DNA of 64,000 nucleotides from Nocardia jejuensis NBRC 103114. Lineage in GTDB: Bacteria > Actinomycetota > Actinomycetes > Mycobacteriales > Mycobacteriaceae. A model generated the notes under the pieces. The model ran no database searches and was not told the DNA's origin. It saw only the letters and a list, made by a program, of their open reading frames with translations. The stretch's first letter is position 1. The number at the start of each line of letters is the position of its first letter. A program made the position numbers and the translations under genes. Location: the NCBI RefSeq assembly GCF_001613145.1, contig NZ_BDBU01000012.1, forward strand, positions 186,001 to 250,000. The letters are read 5' to 3'. Of this stretch, positions 51,677 through 60,345 are shown piece after piece.

Positions 51677-53242
51677 TCAGGAGTGCGGGATCAATGCTTG
51701 CGCCAGGTCCGCGTGGGCGGCGACGGCGGCGGCTCGCGTCGTGGTGTAGCGGTAGTGGTCCAGCGGGAAATGCCGGTTGCTCCAATACATTTTGGCCTGG
51801 GTGGTGGCGCGGAACGCGGGCCCGTCACCCTGGTAGTTGATGTAGTACGTCCGCGAGTCGGCGCAGCCCTGCTTGAACAGATAGGTGTTCTTGTTGCGCG
51901 CGTACATACGCTCGAAGTACTCGTCGTGCGGCTGCCGGCGGATTTCGACGCGAGTGGCTTTGCGGCGCAGCGCTTCCTTGATCGCGCGGGCGCTGTGCGC
52001 GGCGGTCGCCTCGATGAGCGGGATCACCGACCCCGGCGCGTAACCGTAGGGGCCGAAGATGTGGAACATATTGGGAAACCCCGGCACCGAGACGCCCTCG
52101 TAGGCCTGGTATTTGTTCCGGTCCCAGAACTCACCCAATTCGATTCCGCCGCAACCGTGTACGGGATACGGCGGGGTCGCGCCCTTGTCCATGACCTGGA
52201 AACCGGTGGCCGTCACCACCATGTCGAACTCGCGCAGGGCGCCGTCCTCGGTGACGATGCCATCCACGGTGAACTTCTCGATCGGGTCGGTGATCAGATC
52301 GACGTGCGGCTGGGTGTAGGTCCGGAAGTAGGTGTTCGAGATCGAGGGCCGCTTACAGCCGAGCCGATAGGTCGGGGTGAGCGCGCGGCGCAGTTCGGGA
52401 TCTCGAATCTGGCTGAACAGATACGCTTTCAGCGCCGCTTCACCGGAGCCGAGTACCGCCGAGGTCAGGCGCGGATAATCCGACAGCGCCAGCCCCAACC
52501 CCAGGAAGGCGTTGACCGCGACATTGCCGATGAACCGCACCGCCTGTTGCGCCGGCGGGAAGTCCAGGGCCCGATTACTCCGTGCGCCCATCGCGAAGTC
52601 CGGCTTGGGCGCGACCCAGATGGCGGTGCGCTGATACACCGTCAGCTGCTCGACCTTCTCAGCCAACTGCGGAATCACTTGTAGCGCAGTCGCTCCGGTG
52701 CCGATCACCGCGACCCGCTTACCGGTGTAGTCGAAGGAATGATCCCAGCGCGCGGTGTGCATGAGCCGGCCGGTATAGCTGTCGATGCCGGGAATCGCAG
52801 GCGGCTTGGGCTGTTCCAGAGCTCCTACGGCGCTCACCAGGAATCGTGCGGTGATCTCGTCGCCATCGGTGGTCCGCACTCGCCACAGATCCGCGGCTTC
52901 GTCGAAGCGGGCCTGTACCGCCCCGCAGCCCAGCCGCAGTTTTCCGCGCAGCCCCTGCTGGTCCACGACCTCCTCCGCGTAGCGCTGAATCTCGTTGCCG
53001 GGCGCGAAGAATCGCGACCAGCGCGAACGCTGCTGGAAGGAGAAGTTGTAGATCGGTGAGGGCACGTCGACGGCCACACCGGGATAGGTGTTGGCGTTCC
53101 AGGTGCCGCCGACCCTGTGCCACTTGTCGATGATCAGGAAGTTCTCGATCCCCGCGCGGCGCAGTGCCGCCCCGGTGCCGATGCCGCCGAATCCCGCACC
53201 GATGACGGCGACCTCGAATTCCGGCCGGTCCACGTTGTTCAT
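51677..53242 (-). CDS. Baeyer-Villiger-type monooxygenase (BVMO5)
   Basis: The product has 521 residues with an ATG at 53242, 7 bases after the SDR stop. It has FAD motif GAGFGG, fingerprint YTGRLMHTARW (His intact) and GTGATA. The C-terminus has YYINYQGD and FPLDHYRY, shared with BVMO3. Together with the two SDRs upstream it repeats the island-A cassette gene for gene. It should convert the ketone made by an SDR into an ester or lactone. Confidence 0.94.
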   Translation of the reverse strand: MNNVDRPEFEVAVIGAGFGGIGTGAALRRAGIENFLIIDKWHRVGGTWNANTYPGVAVDVPSPIYNFSFQQRSRWSRFFAPGNEIQRYAEEVVDQQGLRGKLRLGCGAVQARFDEAADLWRVRTTDGDEITARFLVSAVGALEQPKPPAIPGIDSYTGRLMHTARWDHSFDYTGKRVAVIGTGATALQVIPQLAEKVEQLTVYQRTAIWVAPKPDFAMGARSNRALDFPPAQQAVRFIGNVAVNAFLGLGLALSDYPRLTSAVLGSGEAALKAYLFSQIRDPELRRALTPTYRLGCKRPSISNTYFRTYTQPHVDLITDPIEKFTVDGIVTEDGALREFDMVVTATGFQVMDKGATPPYPVHGCGGIELGEFWDRNKYQAYEGVSVPGFPNMFHIFGPYGYAPGSVIPLIEATAAHSARAIKEALRRKATRVEIRRQPHDEYFERMYARNKNTYLFKQGCADSRTYYINYQGDGPAFRATTQAKMYWSNRHFPLDHYRYTTTRAAAVAAHADLAQALIPHS

Positions 53243-53249
53243 GCCTGTC

Positions 53250-54110
53250 TCACTTCGTGATTCGGTTCAGCAGTGGCTGGATACGAGGCATCAGACGGTC
53301 CGCGAGGTCGAAGGAGCCCACGCTGCCGACCGCGCGGACCAGGCCGGGCGAGAGCCGGAACAGTCCGTATCCGATCCACGCTTCGGGATTGACCGGCACC
53401 ACGGCGGGATTGCGGCGAATCGACCGCTCGACGACCCGGGCGACCTTGTCCGGCGTGGCGAACGCCAGGGACTGGACCTTGCCCAACTGCGCCCGCCAGG
53501 CCTCCTGTTCGGCGGCATCGAGCCCGGCCCGCGTGCCGTGCGCGAGCAGATCGGTGCGGATGGCCCCGGGACAGATGGCGGTGACACCGATCCGCTTGGA
53601 GCGCAACTCCACTCGCAGCGCCTGACTGGCCATCAGCACCGCGGCTTTGGCCGCGGCGTAGGCGGGAATGTAGCGGGCCGGGAAGAACGCCGCGCCGGAG
53701 GCCAGATTGACGATGTGGCCTTCGATGCCGGCGTCGATCATCTGCCGGGCGAACACGCGGGAGCCGTAGATCACGCTCATCAGATCGATGTCGACGGTGC
53801 GCTGCCATTGCGCCGCACCGGTTTCCACGAATCCGCCGGTATCCATGATCCCGGCGTTGTTGACCAGCACATGCGCCGGTCCGAACTCTCCGCGCACCCA
53901 CTCCGCGGCCTTGTCCCACTGGGCTTCACTCGCCACATCCAGCAGATAGGCGTGGGCGCGCCCACCGGCGGCGGTGATCTCATCGGCGACCGCCTGTGCG
54001 GCCGTCTCGTCGATATCGGCCACCACCACCCGATAGCCGCTTTCGGCGAGCAGCCGCGCGGTCTCGCGCCCGATACCCGCACCGCCGCCTGTCACGATCG
54101 CAGTTCTCAT
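53250..54110 (-). CDS. Short-chain dehydrogenase/reductase (SDR-B2)
   Basis: The product has 286 residues; its ATG overlaps the upstream SDR stop (ATGA). It has TGGGAGIG, NNAGIM, active-site Ser in NLASGAAF and YAAAK. D in VVADIDE favours NAD. It is the counterpart of SDR-A2 (11355-12233) with the same flanking genes and the same overlap. It most likely handles an alcohol/ketone step before BVMO5. Confidence 0.93.
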   Translation of the reverse strand: MRTAIVTGGGAGIGRETARLLAESGYRVVVADIDETAAQAVADEITAAGGRAHAYLLDVASEAQWDKAAEWVRGEFGPAHVLVNNAGIMDTGGFVETGAAQWQRTVDIDLMSVIYGSRVFARQMIDAGIEGHIVNLASGAAFFPARYIPAYAAAKAAVLMASQALRVELRSKRIGVTAICPGAIRTDLLAHGTRAGLDAAEQEAWRAQLGKVQSLAFATPDKVARVVERSIRRNPAVVPVNPEAWIGYGLFRLSPGLVRAVGSVGSFDLADRLMPRIQPLLNRITK

Positions 54111-54964
54111 CGCTGACCACCCAGCACCCGGCTCGACATCCGAATGACCTTCTCCGCCAACGGCATCTGCGCCAGTCCGGTGACCCCGCGCATCACACCG
54201 GGTGACAGTCGCGACAGGTACCACCCGGCCCAGGCCTCGATGCCCACCGGAACGGTCGCCAGATTCCAGCGAATCGCGCGTTCGACCGCGGCCGCCACCC
54301 GATCCGGAGACCGGCCGAATATCTGTTGTCCCCGAGCGAGTTTCGCGGCCCAATCCGCCTCCGCGGCGGCATCCGCGCCCGCCCTGGTGCCGTTGGCCGA
54401 GAGATCGGTGGCGATCAGCCCGGGGCACACCGCGCTCACCCGGATACCCTGCCCGGCGAACTCGGCACGCAACGCCTGCGTGCCCATCCACGCACCGGCC
54501 TTGGCCGTCACGTACGAGGGTCCCAGGGCGGTGGGCAGGAAAGCGCCGACGGAACAGATATTGACGATGGCGCCACCCTTGCCCGCATCGACCATGCGCT
54601 GCACGAACACTCGTGAACCCAGCAGCGGTCCCATCATGTTGACGGCGATCATGCGCCGCCAGTTCTCGCCGCTCTGCTCCAGGAATCCCCCGGAGATCAG
54701 AATCCCGGCATTGTTGACGACCACGTCCGGGACGTCGTGATCGCGCACGATTCGCTCGGCGAAGTCCTCCCACCCGGCGGCGTCGGCCACGTCGAGGCGG
54801 CGGAATTCTGCTCGCCCACCCGTTTCCCGCACCCGGGCCACCGTGTCGTTGCCCCCGCGCTCGTCGATATCGGCGACGATCACCGTCGCTCCCCGGGCGG
54901 CGAAACGTACCGCAATCGCGCGGCCGATCCCACTGCCGGCACCGGTCACCACCACGACCGTCAT
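54107..54964 (-). CDS. Short-chain dehydrogenase/reductase (SDR-B1)
   Basis: The product has 285 residues from the ATG at 54964, the same length as SDR-A1; ATGs at 54979 and 55015 would add a Cys-containing tail with no good binding site. It has TGAGSGIG, NNAGIL and SYVTAKAGAW. It is the first gene of the minus-strand operon SDR-SDR-BVMO5-SRPBCC-BVMO4. It is divergent from an acyl-CoA ligase; the shared 495-base region holds an inverted repeat. Confidence 0.93.
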   Translation of the reverse strand: MTVVVVTGAGSGIGRAIAVRFAARGATVIVADIDERGGNDTVARVRETGGRAEFRRLDVADAAGWEDFAERIVRDHDVPDVVVNNAGILISGGFLEQSGENWRRMIAVNMMGPLLGSRVFVQRMVDAGKGGAIVNICSVGAFLPTALGPSYVTAKAGAWMGTQALRAEFAGQGIRVSAVCPGLIATDLSANGTRAGADAAAEADWAAKLARGQQIFGRSPDRVAAAVERAIRWNLATVPVGIEAWAGWYLSRLSPGVMRGVTGLAQMPLAEKVIRMSSRVLGGQR

Positions 54965-55078
54965 GACTGACGCACCCATCGGCCAACAGCAGCCAGATTC
55001 GAACATGCCATGCATCGACCCCTTTGTCGGAAGTGCACGACCGGTGCCGACAGCATCGTGATCTGCACTGAATTAGTG

Positions 55079-55106
55079 GACGGTTTCATCATCAAAATAA
55101 ACCGTC
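55079..55106. promoter_or_regulatory. Inverted repeat in the island-B divergent promoter
   Basis: GACGGTTT and AAACCGTC are perfect 8-bp arms separated by 12 bases, in an AT-rich patch of the gap 54965-55459. It is unlike the island-A element. It is a candidate operator for the SDR/BVMO operon, the ligase, or both. A short run of three near-identical 7-mers (CGATCGG) lies at 55141-55161; nothing else was seen in the gap. Confidence 0.5.
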
Positions 55107-55459
55107 TCAGACGGGTGCGCAAGAGTCGGCCGAAAATCAGCGATCGGCGATCGGCGATCCGCGGCTTCGGCGAGACGGGCCCGTGCGAGATCTCACCGAA
55201 GCGGATGTGAGCGGATGACGCGCGCTGATGGAGGCGTGCGACGACGCCCGTGTCGGCAGAATCGTCGCCGTGGCCGAGCCCCGCGTCGCTAGGACCAGCT
55301 GCCGCCGTCAGCGACCATGACGATCACGCGGCGATCAACCGACCGGCCCAGCACGATCCGTTCATTCAGCAGTCCATGGGCCGAAGTCGGGCGACACTGT
55401 GAACGGTCGGCCGCACCGGCGAATACCCCACCTGCACAACCCTGTTCGGAGGACTCCCG

Positions 55460-56980
55460 ATGCAGTTTCCGCTCACCGTCAACGACTTCCTCGATCGCGC
55501 ACGCACCGTCTATCCGGACCGCGTGGCGATCGTCGACGAACCGGACCAGCCCGCGACATCGTGGGGTGAGATCAGCTACGCCCAGCTGTCCGACCGGGCA
55601 GCTGCGCAGGCCCGCGGCCTGGATCGGCTCGGCGTGGGCATCGGGGCCCGGGTGGCCGTGGTCTCGCAGAACTCCGCGCGGCTGCTGAGCAGTTTCTTCG
55701 GGGTCAGTGGTTCGGGCCGGGTGCTGGTGCCGGTCAACTTCCGACTCGGGACCGACGAAATCGCCTACATCGTCGAGCATTCCGGGGCCGAGGTGCTGCT
55801 GGTGGACCCCGCGTTGAAAGAGGTCGTCGATCAGGTCGACTGCCGGGCGAAGTTGATCTTCGGCGCGGACGACGACAAGATCTGGCACGACACCGGTGAG
55901 CCGCTCGTCCGGCCCGATATCGCCGAATCCGACACCGCGACAATCAATTACACCTCCGGCACCACCGCACGACCCAAGGGCGTACAGCTCACGCACCGCA
56001 ATCTGTGGCTGAACGCGAGCGTGTTCGGCTGGCACGTCGGGGTCAACGATCGCGACGTGTACCTGCACACACTGCCGATGTTCCACGCCAATGGCTGGGG
56101 TCAGCCGTTCGCGGCGACCGCGATGGGCGTCAAGCAGGTGGTGATCCGGCAGATCGACGGCGCGGAGATCCTGCACCGGATCCGGGACCACGGCGTCACC
56201 TACCTGTGTGCCGCACCCGCGGTGATCAGCGCGGTGCTCGAGGCCGCACGCACCTGGGACGGACAGATCCCCGGTCGTGACCGTGTACGGGCCATCGTGG
56301 CGGGCGCCCCGCCGCCCACCCGGGTCATCGAACAGGTGCGCGCGGAACTGGGCTGGGAGTTCATTCAGATCTACGGGCTCACCGAAACCTCACCGCTGCT
56401 GACCATGTCGCGCATGCGCGGCGAATGGGACGAGCTACCCGCACCACAGCAGGCCCGGCTGCTGGGCCGCGCGGGGGCGCCGGTGCTGGGGGTGCGAGTC
56501 GATATCGATCCGACCGGCGAAGTGCTGGCGCAGTCCAACCACAACCTGCTCGGATACTGGAAGAATCCTGCGGCCACCGAAGAAGCCCTGGCGGGCAACT
56601 GGTTCCACACCGGGGACGGCGGCACCCTCGCCGACGGCTACCTCACCATCACCGACCGCAAGAAGGACGTGATCATCACCGGCGGTGAGAACGTCTCCTC
56701 CATCGAGGTCGAAGACGCGCTGCTGCTGCACGATGCGGTCCGCGAGGCCGCGGTCATCGGTACACCCGACGAGAAGTGGGGCGAGCTCGTCACCGCCCTG
56801 GTCGTGACCGCAAGTGAGATCACCGCCGAGGAGCTCATCGCGCACTGCCGCATCCATCTGGCGGGCTACAAATGCCCCAAGCGCATCGAGTTCCGCACCG
56901 AATTGGCGCGCACGGCGACCGGGAAACTGCAGAAATTCAAACTGCGCCAGCAGTTCTCGACCGATCCGAACAACCCGTAA
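55460..56980 (+). CDS. Acyl-CoA/AMP-forming ligase (FadD-like)
   Basis: The product has 506 residues. The ATG at 55460 follows GGAGGA. Adenylating-enzyme motifs are in order: YTSGTTARPKGV (phosphate loop), YGLTETSP, HTGDGG, DRKKDVIITGGENVSS and the C-terminal catalytic lysine in ARTATGKLQKF. It activates a carboxylic acid as acyl-AMP and then acyl-CoA. Position next to the BVMO operon suggests it activates the acid released after oxidation and hydrolysis, as FadD13 may do in the mycobacterial mymA operon (inference). Chain length is unknown. Confidence 0.93.
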   Translation: MQFPLTVNDFLDRARTVYPDRVAIVDEPDQPATSWGEISYAQLSDRAAAQARGLDRLGVGIGARVAVVSQNSARLLSSFFGVSGSGRVLVPVNFRLGTDEIAYIVEHSGAEVLLVDPALKEVVDQVDCRAKLIFGADDDKIWHDTGEPLVRPDIAESDTATINYTSGTTARPKGVQLTHRNLWLNASVFGWHVGVNDRDVYLHTLPMFHANGWGQPFAATAMGVKQVVIRQIDGAEILHRIRDHGVTYLCAAPAVISAVLEAARTWDGQIPGRDRVRAIVAGAPPPTRVIEQVRAELGWEFIQIYGLTETSPLLTMSRMRGEWDELPAPQQARLLGRAGAPVLGVRVDIDPTGEVLAQSNHNLLGYWKNPAATEEALAGNWFHTGDGGTLADGYLTITDRKKDVIITGGENVSSIEVEDALLLHDAVREAAVIGTPDEKWGELVTALVVTASEITAEELIAHCRIHLAGYKCPKRIEFRTELARTATGKLQKFKLRQQFSTDPNNP

Positions 56981-57018
56981 CCGGCAAGCGATTCGCCCGG
57001 CACAACACGGTTCGGTGA

Positions 57019-57702
57019 TCATTTGAAAGCCACTGGGTCCGTGCACAACCGGTGCTGTTGCGTGTAGGAAACCCGCCCGTGGACCGCGAACTCGACACCG
57101 CCCGCCTCCTCGAGTCCCAGAGCGGGCGGGTATGGCTGTGGTACGACCCCGAGGCAGAAGACGACACCCACAGGGTCGGACGGAAGTTCAGGTGAACCGC
57201 TATCGAAGCCTCCACCGAAAGGGTGGTAGGCCGTCAAGGGACGGGGCACACGGATGGTGCGTGATTCCGTGGTGCCGGGGCGAATGCGCAGTACCCCCAC
57301 GGACGGCGACGTCGCGAGTTCATGAACTTCGTCGGGCCAATCGAAAAACCGCTGCGCGATTTCAACCTTATCGCCGGCCGGGACAACATATGCGGTCCCC
57401 TCCGGCGCAATACCCTTATGTGAGACGAGCGTTGGGACTACCAATTCGAGGTTGCTCTGGTTGACCACGCGCCAGGTAATGGCAAGGTCCCCGGCAACGC
57501 TTGTCATGTCGGCATCGAACGCTATCTCGACGGGGAGTGGGGCTCCGCCTGCTAGCGAACCCGGCTCGGATCCGCCGCCTGCTGAGGTGCCGCAAGCGGT
57601 GAGCAGCACTGCACAGAAAATACTCGCCGCACAGGCCCGTATCCTCGCACCGAACTGTCCTTCGGCCGAACGCAAATCAATACTTTTCACGATGTGGTGC
57701 AC
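57019..57702 (-). CDS. Lipoprotein, unknown function
   Basis: The product has 227 residues from the GTG at 57702, with AGGAG 5 bases upstream inside the preceding degenerate gene. A signal peptide ends in the lipobox LLTAC; a Gly/Ser-rich linker follows, then a beta-rich domain (ITWRVVNQSNLELVVPTLVSH). It is anchored on the outside of the membrane. Its start overlaps the end of the M91-type remnant, so the two were probably one operon. Function is unknown; an immunity role is only a guess. Confidence 0.75.
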   Translation of the reverse strand: MHHIVKSIDLRSAEGQFGARIRACAASIFCAVLLTACGTSAGGGSEPGSLAGGAPLPVEIAFDADMTSVAGDLAITWRVVNQSNLELVVPTLVSHKGIAPEGTAYVVPAGDKVEIAQRFFDWPDEVHELATSPSVGVLRIRPGTTESRTIRVPRPLTAYHPFGGGFDSGSPELPSDPVGVVFCLGVVPQPYPPALGLEEAGGVEFAVHGRVSYTQQHRLCTDPVAFK

Positions 57703-58008
57703 CCATCTCCTGGTGTAACCCGTTCTCGGTCAGCTCGAAGCGTGGTCGGGGTCGATACGTTCCGGGTATTCGGATCGTGATCGTGATCGACCGGTAGGCC
57801 GGCGGCGACTCCTTCTCCTTGACTGATCCCGGGATCGCGCAGGTCGTCTCCGGCGTACGTGGCTGCATCGAAGTCGCCGTTCATATAGTCGTAGATGTAA
57901 GCCATCTCGTGGTAGAGGACCAAACGCGGGAGAGCCGTCATCGATGCTGCACAGCCAAGCTCCTCCATGAGGACACGACCCCAGGGGTTCTCGAGCAGGC
58001 GATACGTT
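57677..58008 (-). pseudogene. Remnant of an M91 (NleD-like) metallopeptidase toxin domain
   Basis: Translation on the minus strand gives, in one frame, TYRLLENPWGRVLMEEL and LYHEMAYIYDYMNGD, the zinc-site helix of M91 peptidases with HExxH changed to HEMAY. After GLPVDHDHDPNT the frame must shift: one neighbouring frame gives ERIDPDH and the third gives FELTENGLHQEMGAPHREKY, the usual end of the family. Two single-base losses within about 30 bases, in ACCCGGAA and CACGCTTC, explain this. No start codon precedes the domain in its frame. The domain is therefore broken and probably inactive. Confidence 0.7.
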
Positions 58009-58455
58009 CTACAGACGCCCGACTTGCTCGGCCCCGTCCTGACCGTCGGCAGCTTCGTTCACGGCCCGATTCCAGCCGTTCGGTCCCTGCCTCCAGAGAT
58101 CCATGACTTTCACCTCTCCTCGTTCTTGTTTGATGCGTTGAGCGAGGTCGAGGTAGATCACGTCGGATGTCGAGATGAGAATCTCGTCGACGTCGCGGCG
58201 CGTGAGATGGCGGGAGCTGGGCGTGATGATCGCCGCCGCGTCCTCGCTCCATACGATGTTCTTCAACTGCATCAGCGGGTCACCCCGACGAGACACGTCG
58301 TAGACGATCGCCGCTACGACATACCCGAGTTTCCCTGCTGCATTGTGTATCTCGATCTCATCATGCTGGCGGTGGTCGCCCGATGCCGCACGCAGGATGT
58401 ATCCGACTGCGGTCTGACAGCGCTGGATATGCCCGATTGCCGGCCGGATCGTCAT
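58009..58455 (-). CDS. Protein of the accessory operon, unknown
   Basis: The product has 148 residues; its ATG at 58455 overlaps the winged-helix gene stop (ATGA), which supports it as real. It has alternating strands and helices (LGYVVAAIVYDVSRRGDP, DEILISTSDVIYLDLAQRI) and ends with a GPNGWNRAVNEA segment just before the M91 remnant. It may once have been fused to or read into that domain. GC content dips in this region compared with the flanks. No family was recognised. Confidence 0.55.
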   Translation of the reverse strand: MTIRPAIGHIQRCQTAVGYILRAASGDHRQHDEIEIHNAAGKLGYVVAAIVYDVSRRGDPLMQLKNIVWSEDAAAIITPSSRHLTRRDVDEILISTSDVIYLDLAQRIKQERGEVKVMDLWRQGPNGWNRAVNEAADGQDGAEQVGRL

Positions 58456-58709
58456 TTCTGCCCCGGCCCGTACTCGCTGTAGGCGGGCAGTTTGATCGTG
58501 AGTCGCCCCCGATCGGTAAGCCGCCACCTGGCCAACCCTTGCCGCGTTCCCAGAGCCAGCCCCGTTCGCGAAAGTCGCATCAGCGCCTTGCGAGTCGAAC
58601 TCTCGGTCAAGCCGGTCGAATAGCTCAACTCACGAACGGTTTTCGCGCCGGGAAGCACGGCGCCGGACAACGCACCCAATACCCTTGCTTCGTGTTCTGT
58701 CAGCGCCAT
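58452..58709 (-). CDS. Small winged-helix DNA-binding-like protein
   Basis: The product has 85 residues. It overlaps the upstream gene by 10 bases and the downstream one by 4. The layout is a winged helix: VLGALSGAVLPGAKTVRELS, then TGLTESSTRKALMRLSRTGLA as recognition helix, and a wing with WRLTDRGRLTI. It may regulate its own operon. It has no effector domain. Confidence 0.7.
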   Translation of the reverse strand: MALTEHEARVLGALSGAVLPGAKTVRELSYSTGLTESSTRKALMRLSRTGLALGTRQGLARWRLTDRGRLTIKLPAYSEYGPGQK

Positions 58710-58906
58710 GGCTGTTGCCTCCAGCGGTTAGCGACAGGAATCGCGGCGTACCTGGCTTCGGTCGCGAGACGAGACCGAATTTGGCTGACGGTCGAAGCGG
58801 TGCCAGATTCGCGATGGCGCGCCGTGCGGTCCAGGAAATGCGTGACGGCCAGGATCGCAAAGATCAGGACGAATAGCCCGCCGGCAAGCACAACGATTGC
58901 GTCCAT
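58700..58906 (-). CDS. Small single-pass membrane protein
   Basis: The product has 68 residues with an ATG at 58906 after GGGAGGGA. It has one N-terminal transmembrane helix (IVVLAGGLFVLIFAILAVTHFL) and a basic cytosolic tail. It is the first gene of the accessory operon 58906-57019. Function is unknown. The 208 bases between it and the XRE gene stop contain nothing recognisable. Confidence 0.6.
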   Translation of the reverse strand: MDAIVVLAGGLFVLIFAILAVTHFLDRTARHRESGTASTVSQIRSRLATEARYAAIPVANRWRQQPWR

Positions 58907-59114
58907 TTCTGTTCCCTCCCAGAAGGTCTCGGCAATTGGGCAGTGATGTCTGCCCGGTGCCGGCGAATAGGGCCTCTCCGATCGACGGTTGCGAGGCAGT
59001 CACGATGACCGCAGAGGGTTGTCTGGTCGCTCCGCGCACCGGGGACAAATGAAAGGTAGGCCGAGGACGAAGTGACGACCCGGTCCCTGAGACCGGGTTG
59101 TCTCGTAGACCGGG

Positions 59115-60311
59115 TCAGACCGGAATGCCGAGACGATCAGCCAGCTGTACGGCTTGCGAGCGCATGGGAGAGCGTGTGCCCTGAACAAGCCGGCGCACCA
59201 TGTCGTGCGCGGCCAGGTTGTACTGCAGATCCTCGGGCGCGACCTGCTCGGCATCGAGCAGATGAAGCAGCGTTCCCGTTTCCTGGCGGCGGAGCTCATA
59301 GGCGCGCGCCAGGTCCAGCGCGAACGTGAATCGCCTCTCTACCGAAGGGCATTCGGATGTGTCGAGGTGCTCGGCAATTCGTAGCGCCTCGATCGCATCC
59401 CCGGCCTGCAGTTCGATTGCAATGGCGTGCAAACCGACATTCAGCGCGCCGAACATGGTGTGTCCGACATTGCCGGCCGGGGACGCCAGCACCGCGACTG
59501 GACGCACCTTGTTCAATCGCTCGCGCGCAGCCCACAGGCGACCGGCCCGAGCCTCTGCCATCGCTGCGACCAACTCCAGAGCACCCGTCATGGCAATCGC
59601 CGCCGGGGTCGCCCCAGCCTCGGCAAGGACGATCGCCGCGGCGTGCGTGGCGAGTTCGATTGCGGCCTCGTGCTCATTGGAGATCAACAGTGTGTGTCCG
59701 AGATTCCAGCGTGCCACCGCGTGTCGAATCGGGTCGTCGGTATCCTCGGCCGCTCGAAGCCCGCGATCGGCCACGAGGTAGGACAAGTCGGATCGCCCGA
59801 CTCGGCGTGTGACGGTGCGCAGCAGGCCGTACAGGTCGCTGGCGACTGCGGCGACCTTGTGGTGCTCGGGATCATGGCGTCGGCCTCGCAATGTTGCTTC
59901 GGTATCCCGAATCAATGCGGGCAGTACGGGCAGCACCTCGCTGTAGCGGTGGCCGCTGCTCTGCCATGTCGTCCACGCGGATTGCATGCGCGTCGCGAGT
60001 TCGGGTAGGTCGACGACTTCGCCTCCGCCGGACATGAGCGCGAGCGCCAGGCGGTCACCGCCTCCTGTCGCAGGCGCCGCCGTGTCCGTGAATACGTCAC
60101 CGAGCAGCACACCCGATTGAACACGAAGAGCGGCCGCGAGTGCCTGAATCACGCAGGCACTGGGGCGTTTTCGGCCGCGCTCGATCTGACCGAGATAGTC
60201 CTCGCTGATGCCCGCGAGCCCGGCAACGACGGCTTGCGACTTGCCCGATCGCTCGCGGTGCAGGCGTACCCGTGCACCGATATCGTCATTGGGCCGTGGC
60301 GCTTTGGCCAT
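59115..60311 (-). CDS. XRE-family regulator with a helical-repeat C-terminus
   Basis: The product has 398 residues from the ATG at 60311. The N-terminal helix-turn-helix reads RVRLHRERSGKSQAVVAGLAG and SEDYLGQIERGRKRPS. The rest is Ala-rich and built of TPR-like helices (AVARWNLGHTLLISNEHEAAIELATHAAAI). Such regulators in actinobacteria often sense small ligands through the repeat domain. It is divergent from the HAD phosphatase with 34 bases between the starts, so it probably controls it. It lies downstream of the tRNA cluster on an accessory-looking stretch. Confidence 0.9.
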   Translation of the reverse strand: MAKAPRPNDDIGARVRLHRERSGKSQAVVAGLAGISEDYLGQIERGRKRPSACVIQALAAALRVQSGVLLGDVFTDTAAPATGGGDRLALALMSGGGEVVDLPELATRMQSAWTTWQSSGHRYSEVLPVLPALIRDTEATLRGRRHDPEHHKVAAVASDLYGLLRTVTRRVGRSDLSYLVADRGLRAAEDTDDPIRHAVARWNLGHTLLISNEHEAAIELATHAAAIVLAEAGATPAAIAMTGALELVAAMAEARAGRLWAARERLNKVRPVAVLASPAGNVGHTMFGALNVGLHAIAIELQAGDAIEALRIAEHLDTSECPSVERRFTFALDLARAYELRRQETGTLLHLLDAEQVAPEDLQYNLAAHDMVRRLVQGTRSPMRSQAVQLADRLGIPV

Positions 60312-60345
60312 GTACGCCACAGTAAGACTGGAGGTGCCGATCCGT

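Noticed and set aside
55141..55161. Three near-identical 7-mers as a possible repeat array or iteron
   Set aside because: It is too short, with only three units and no related sequence nearby; no replication or recombination gene is close.
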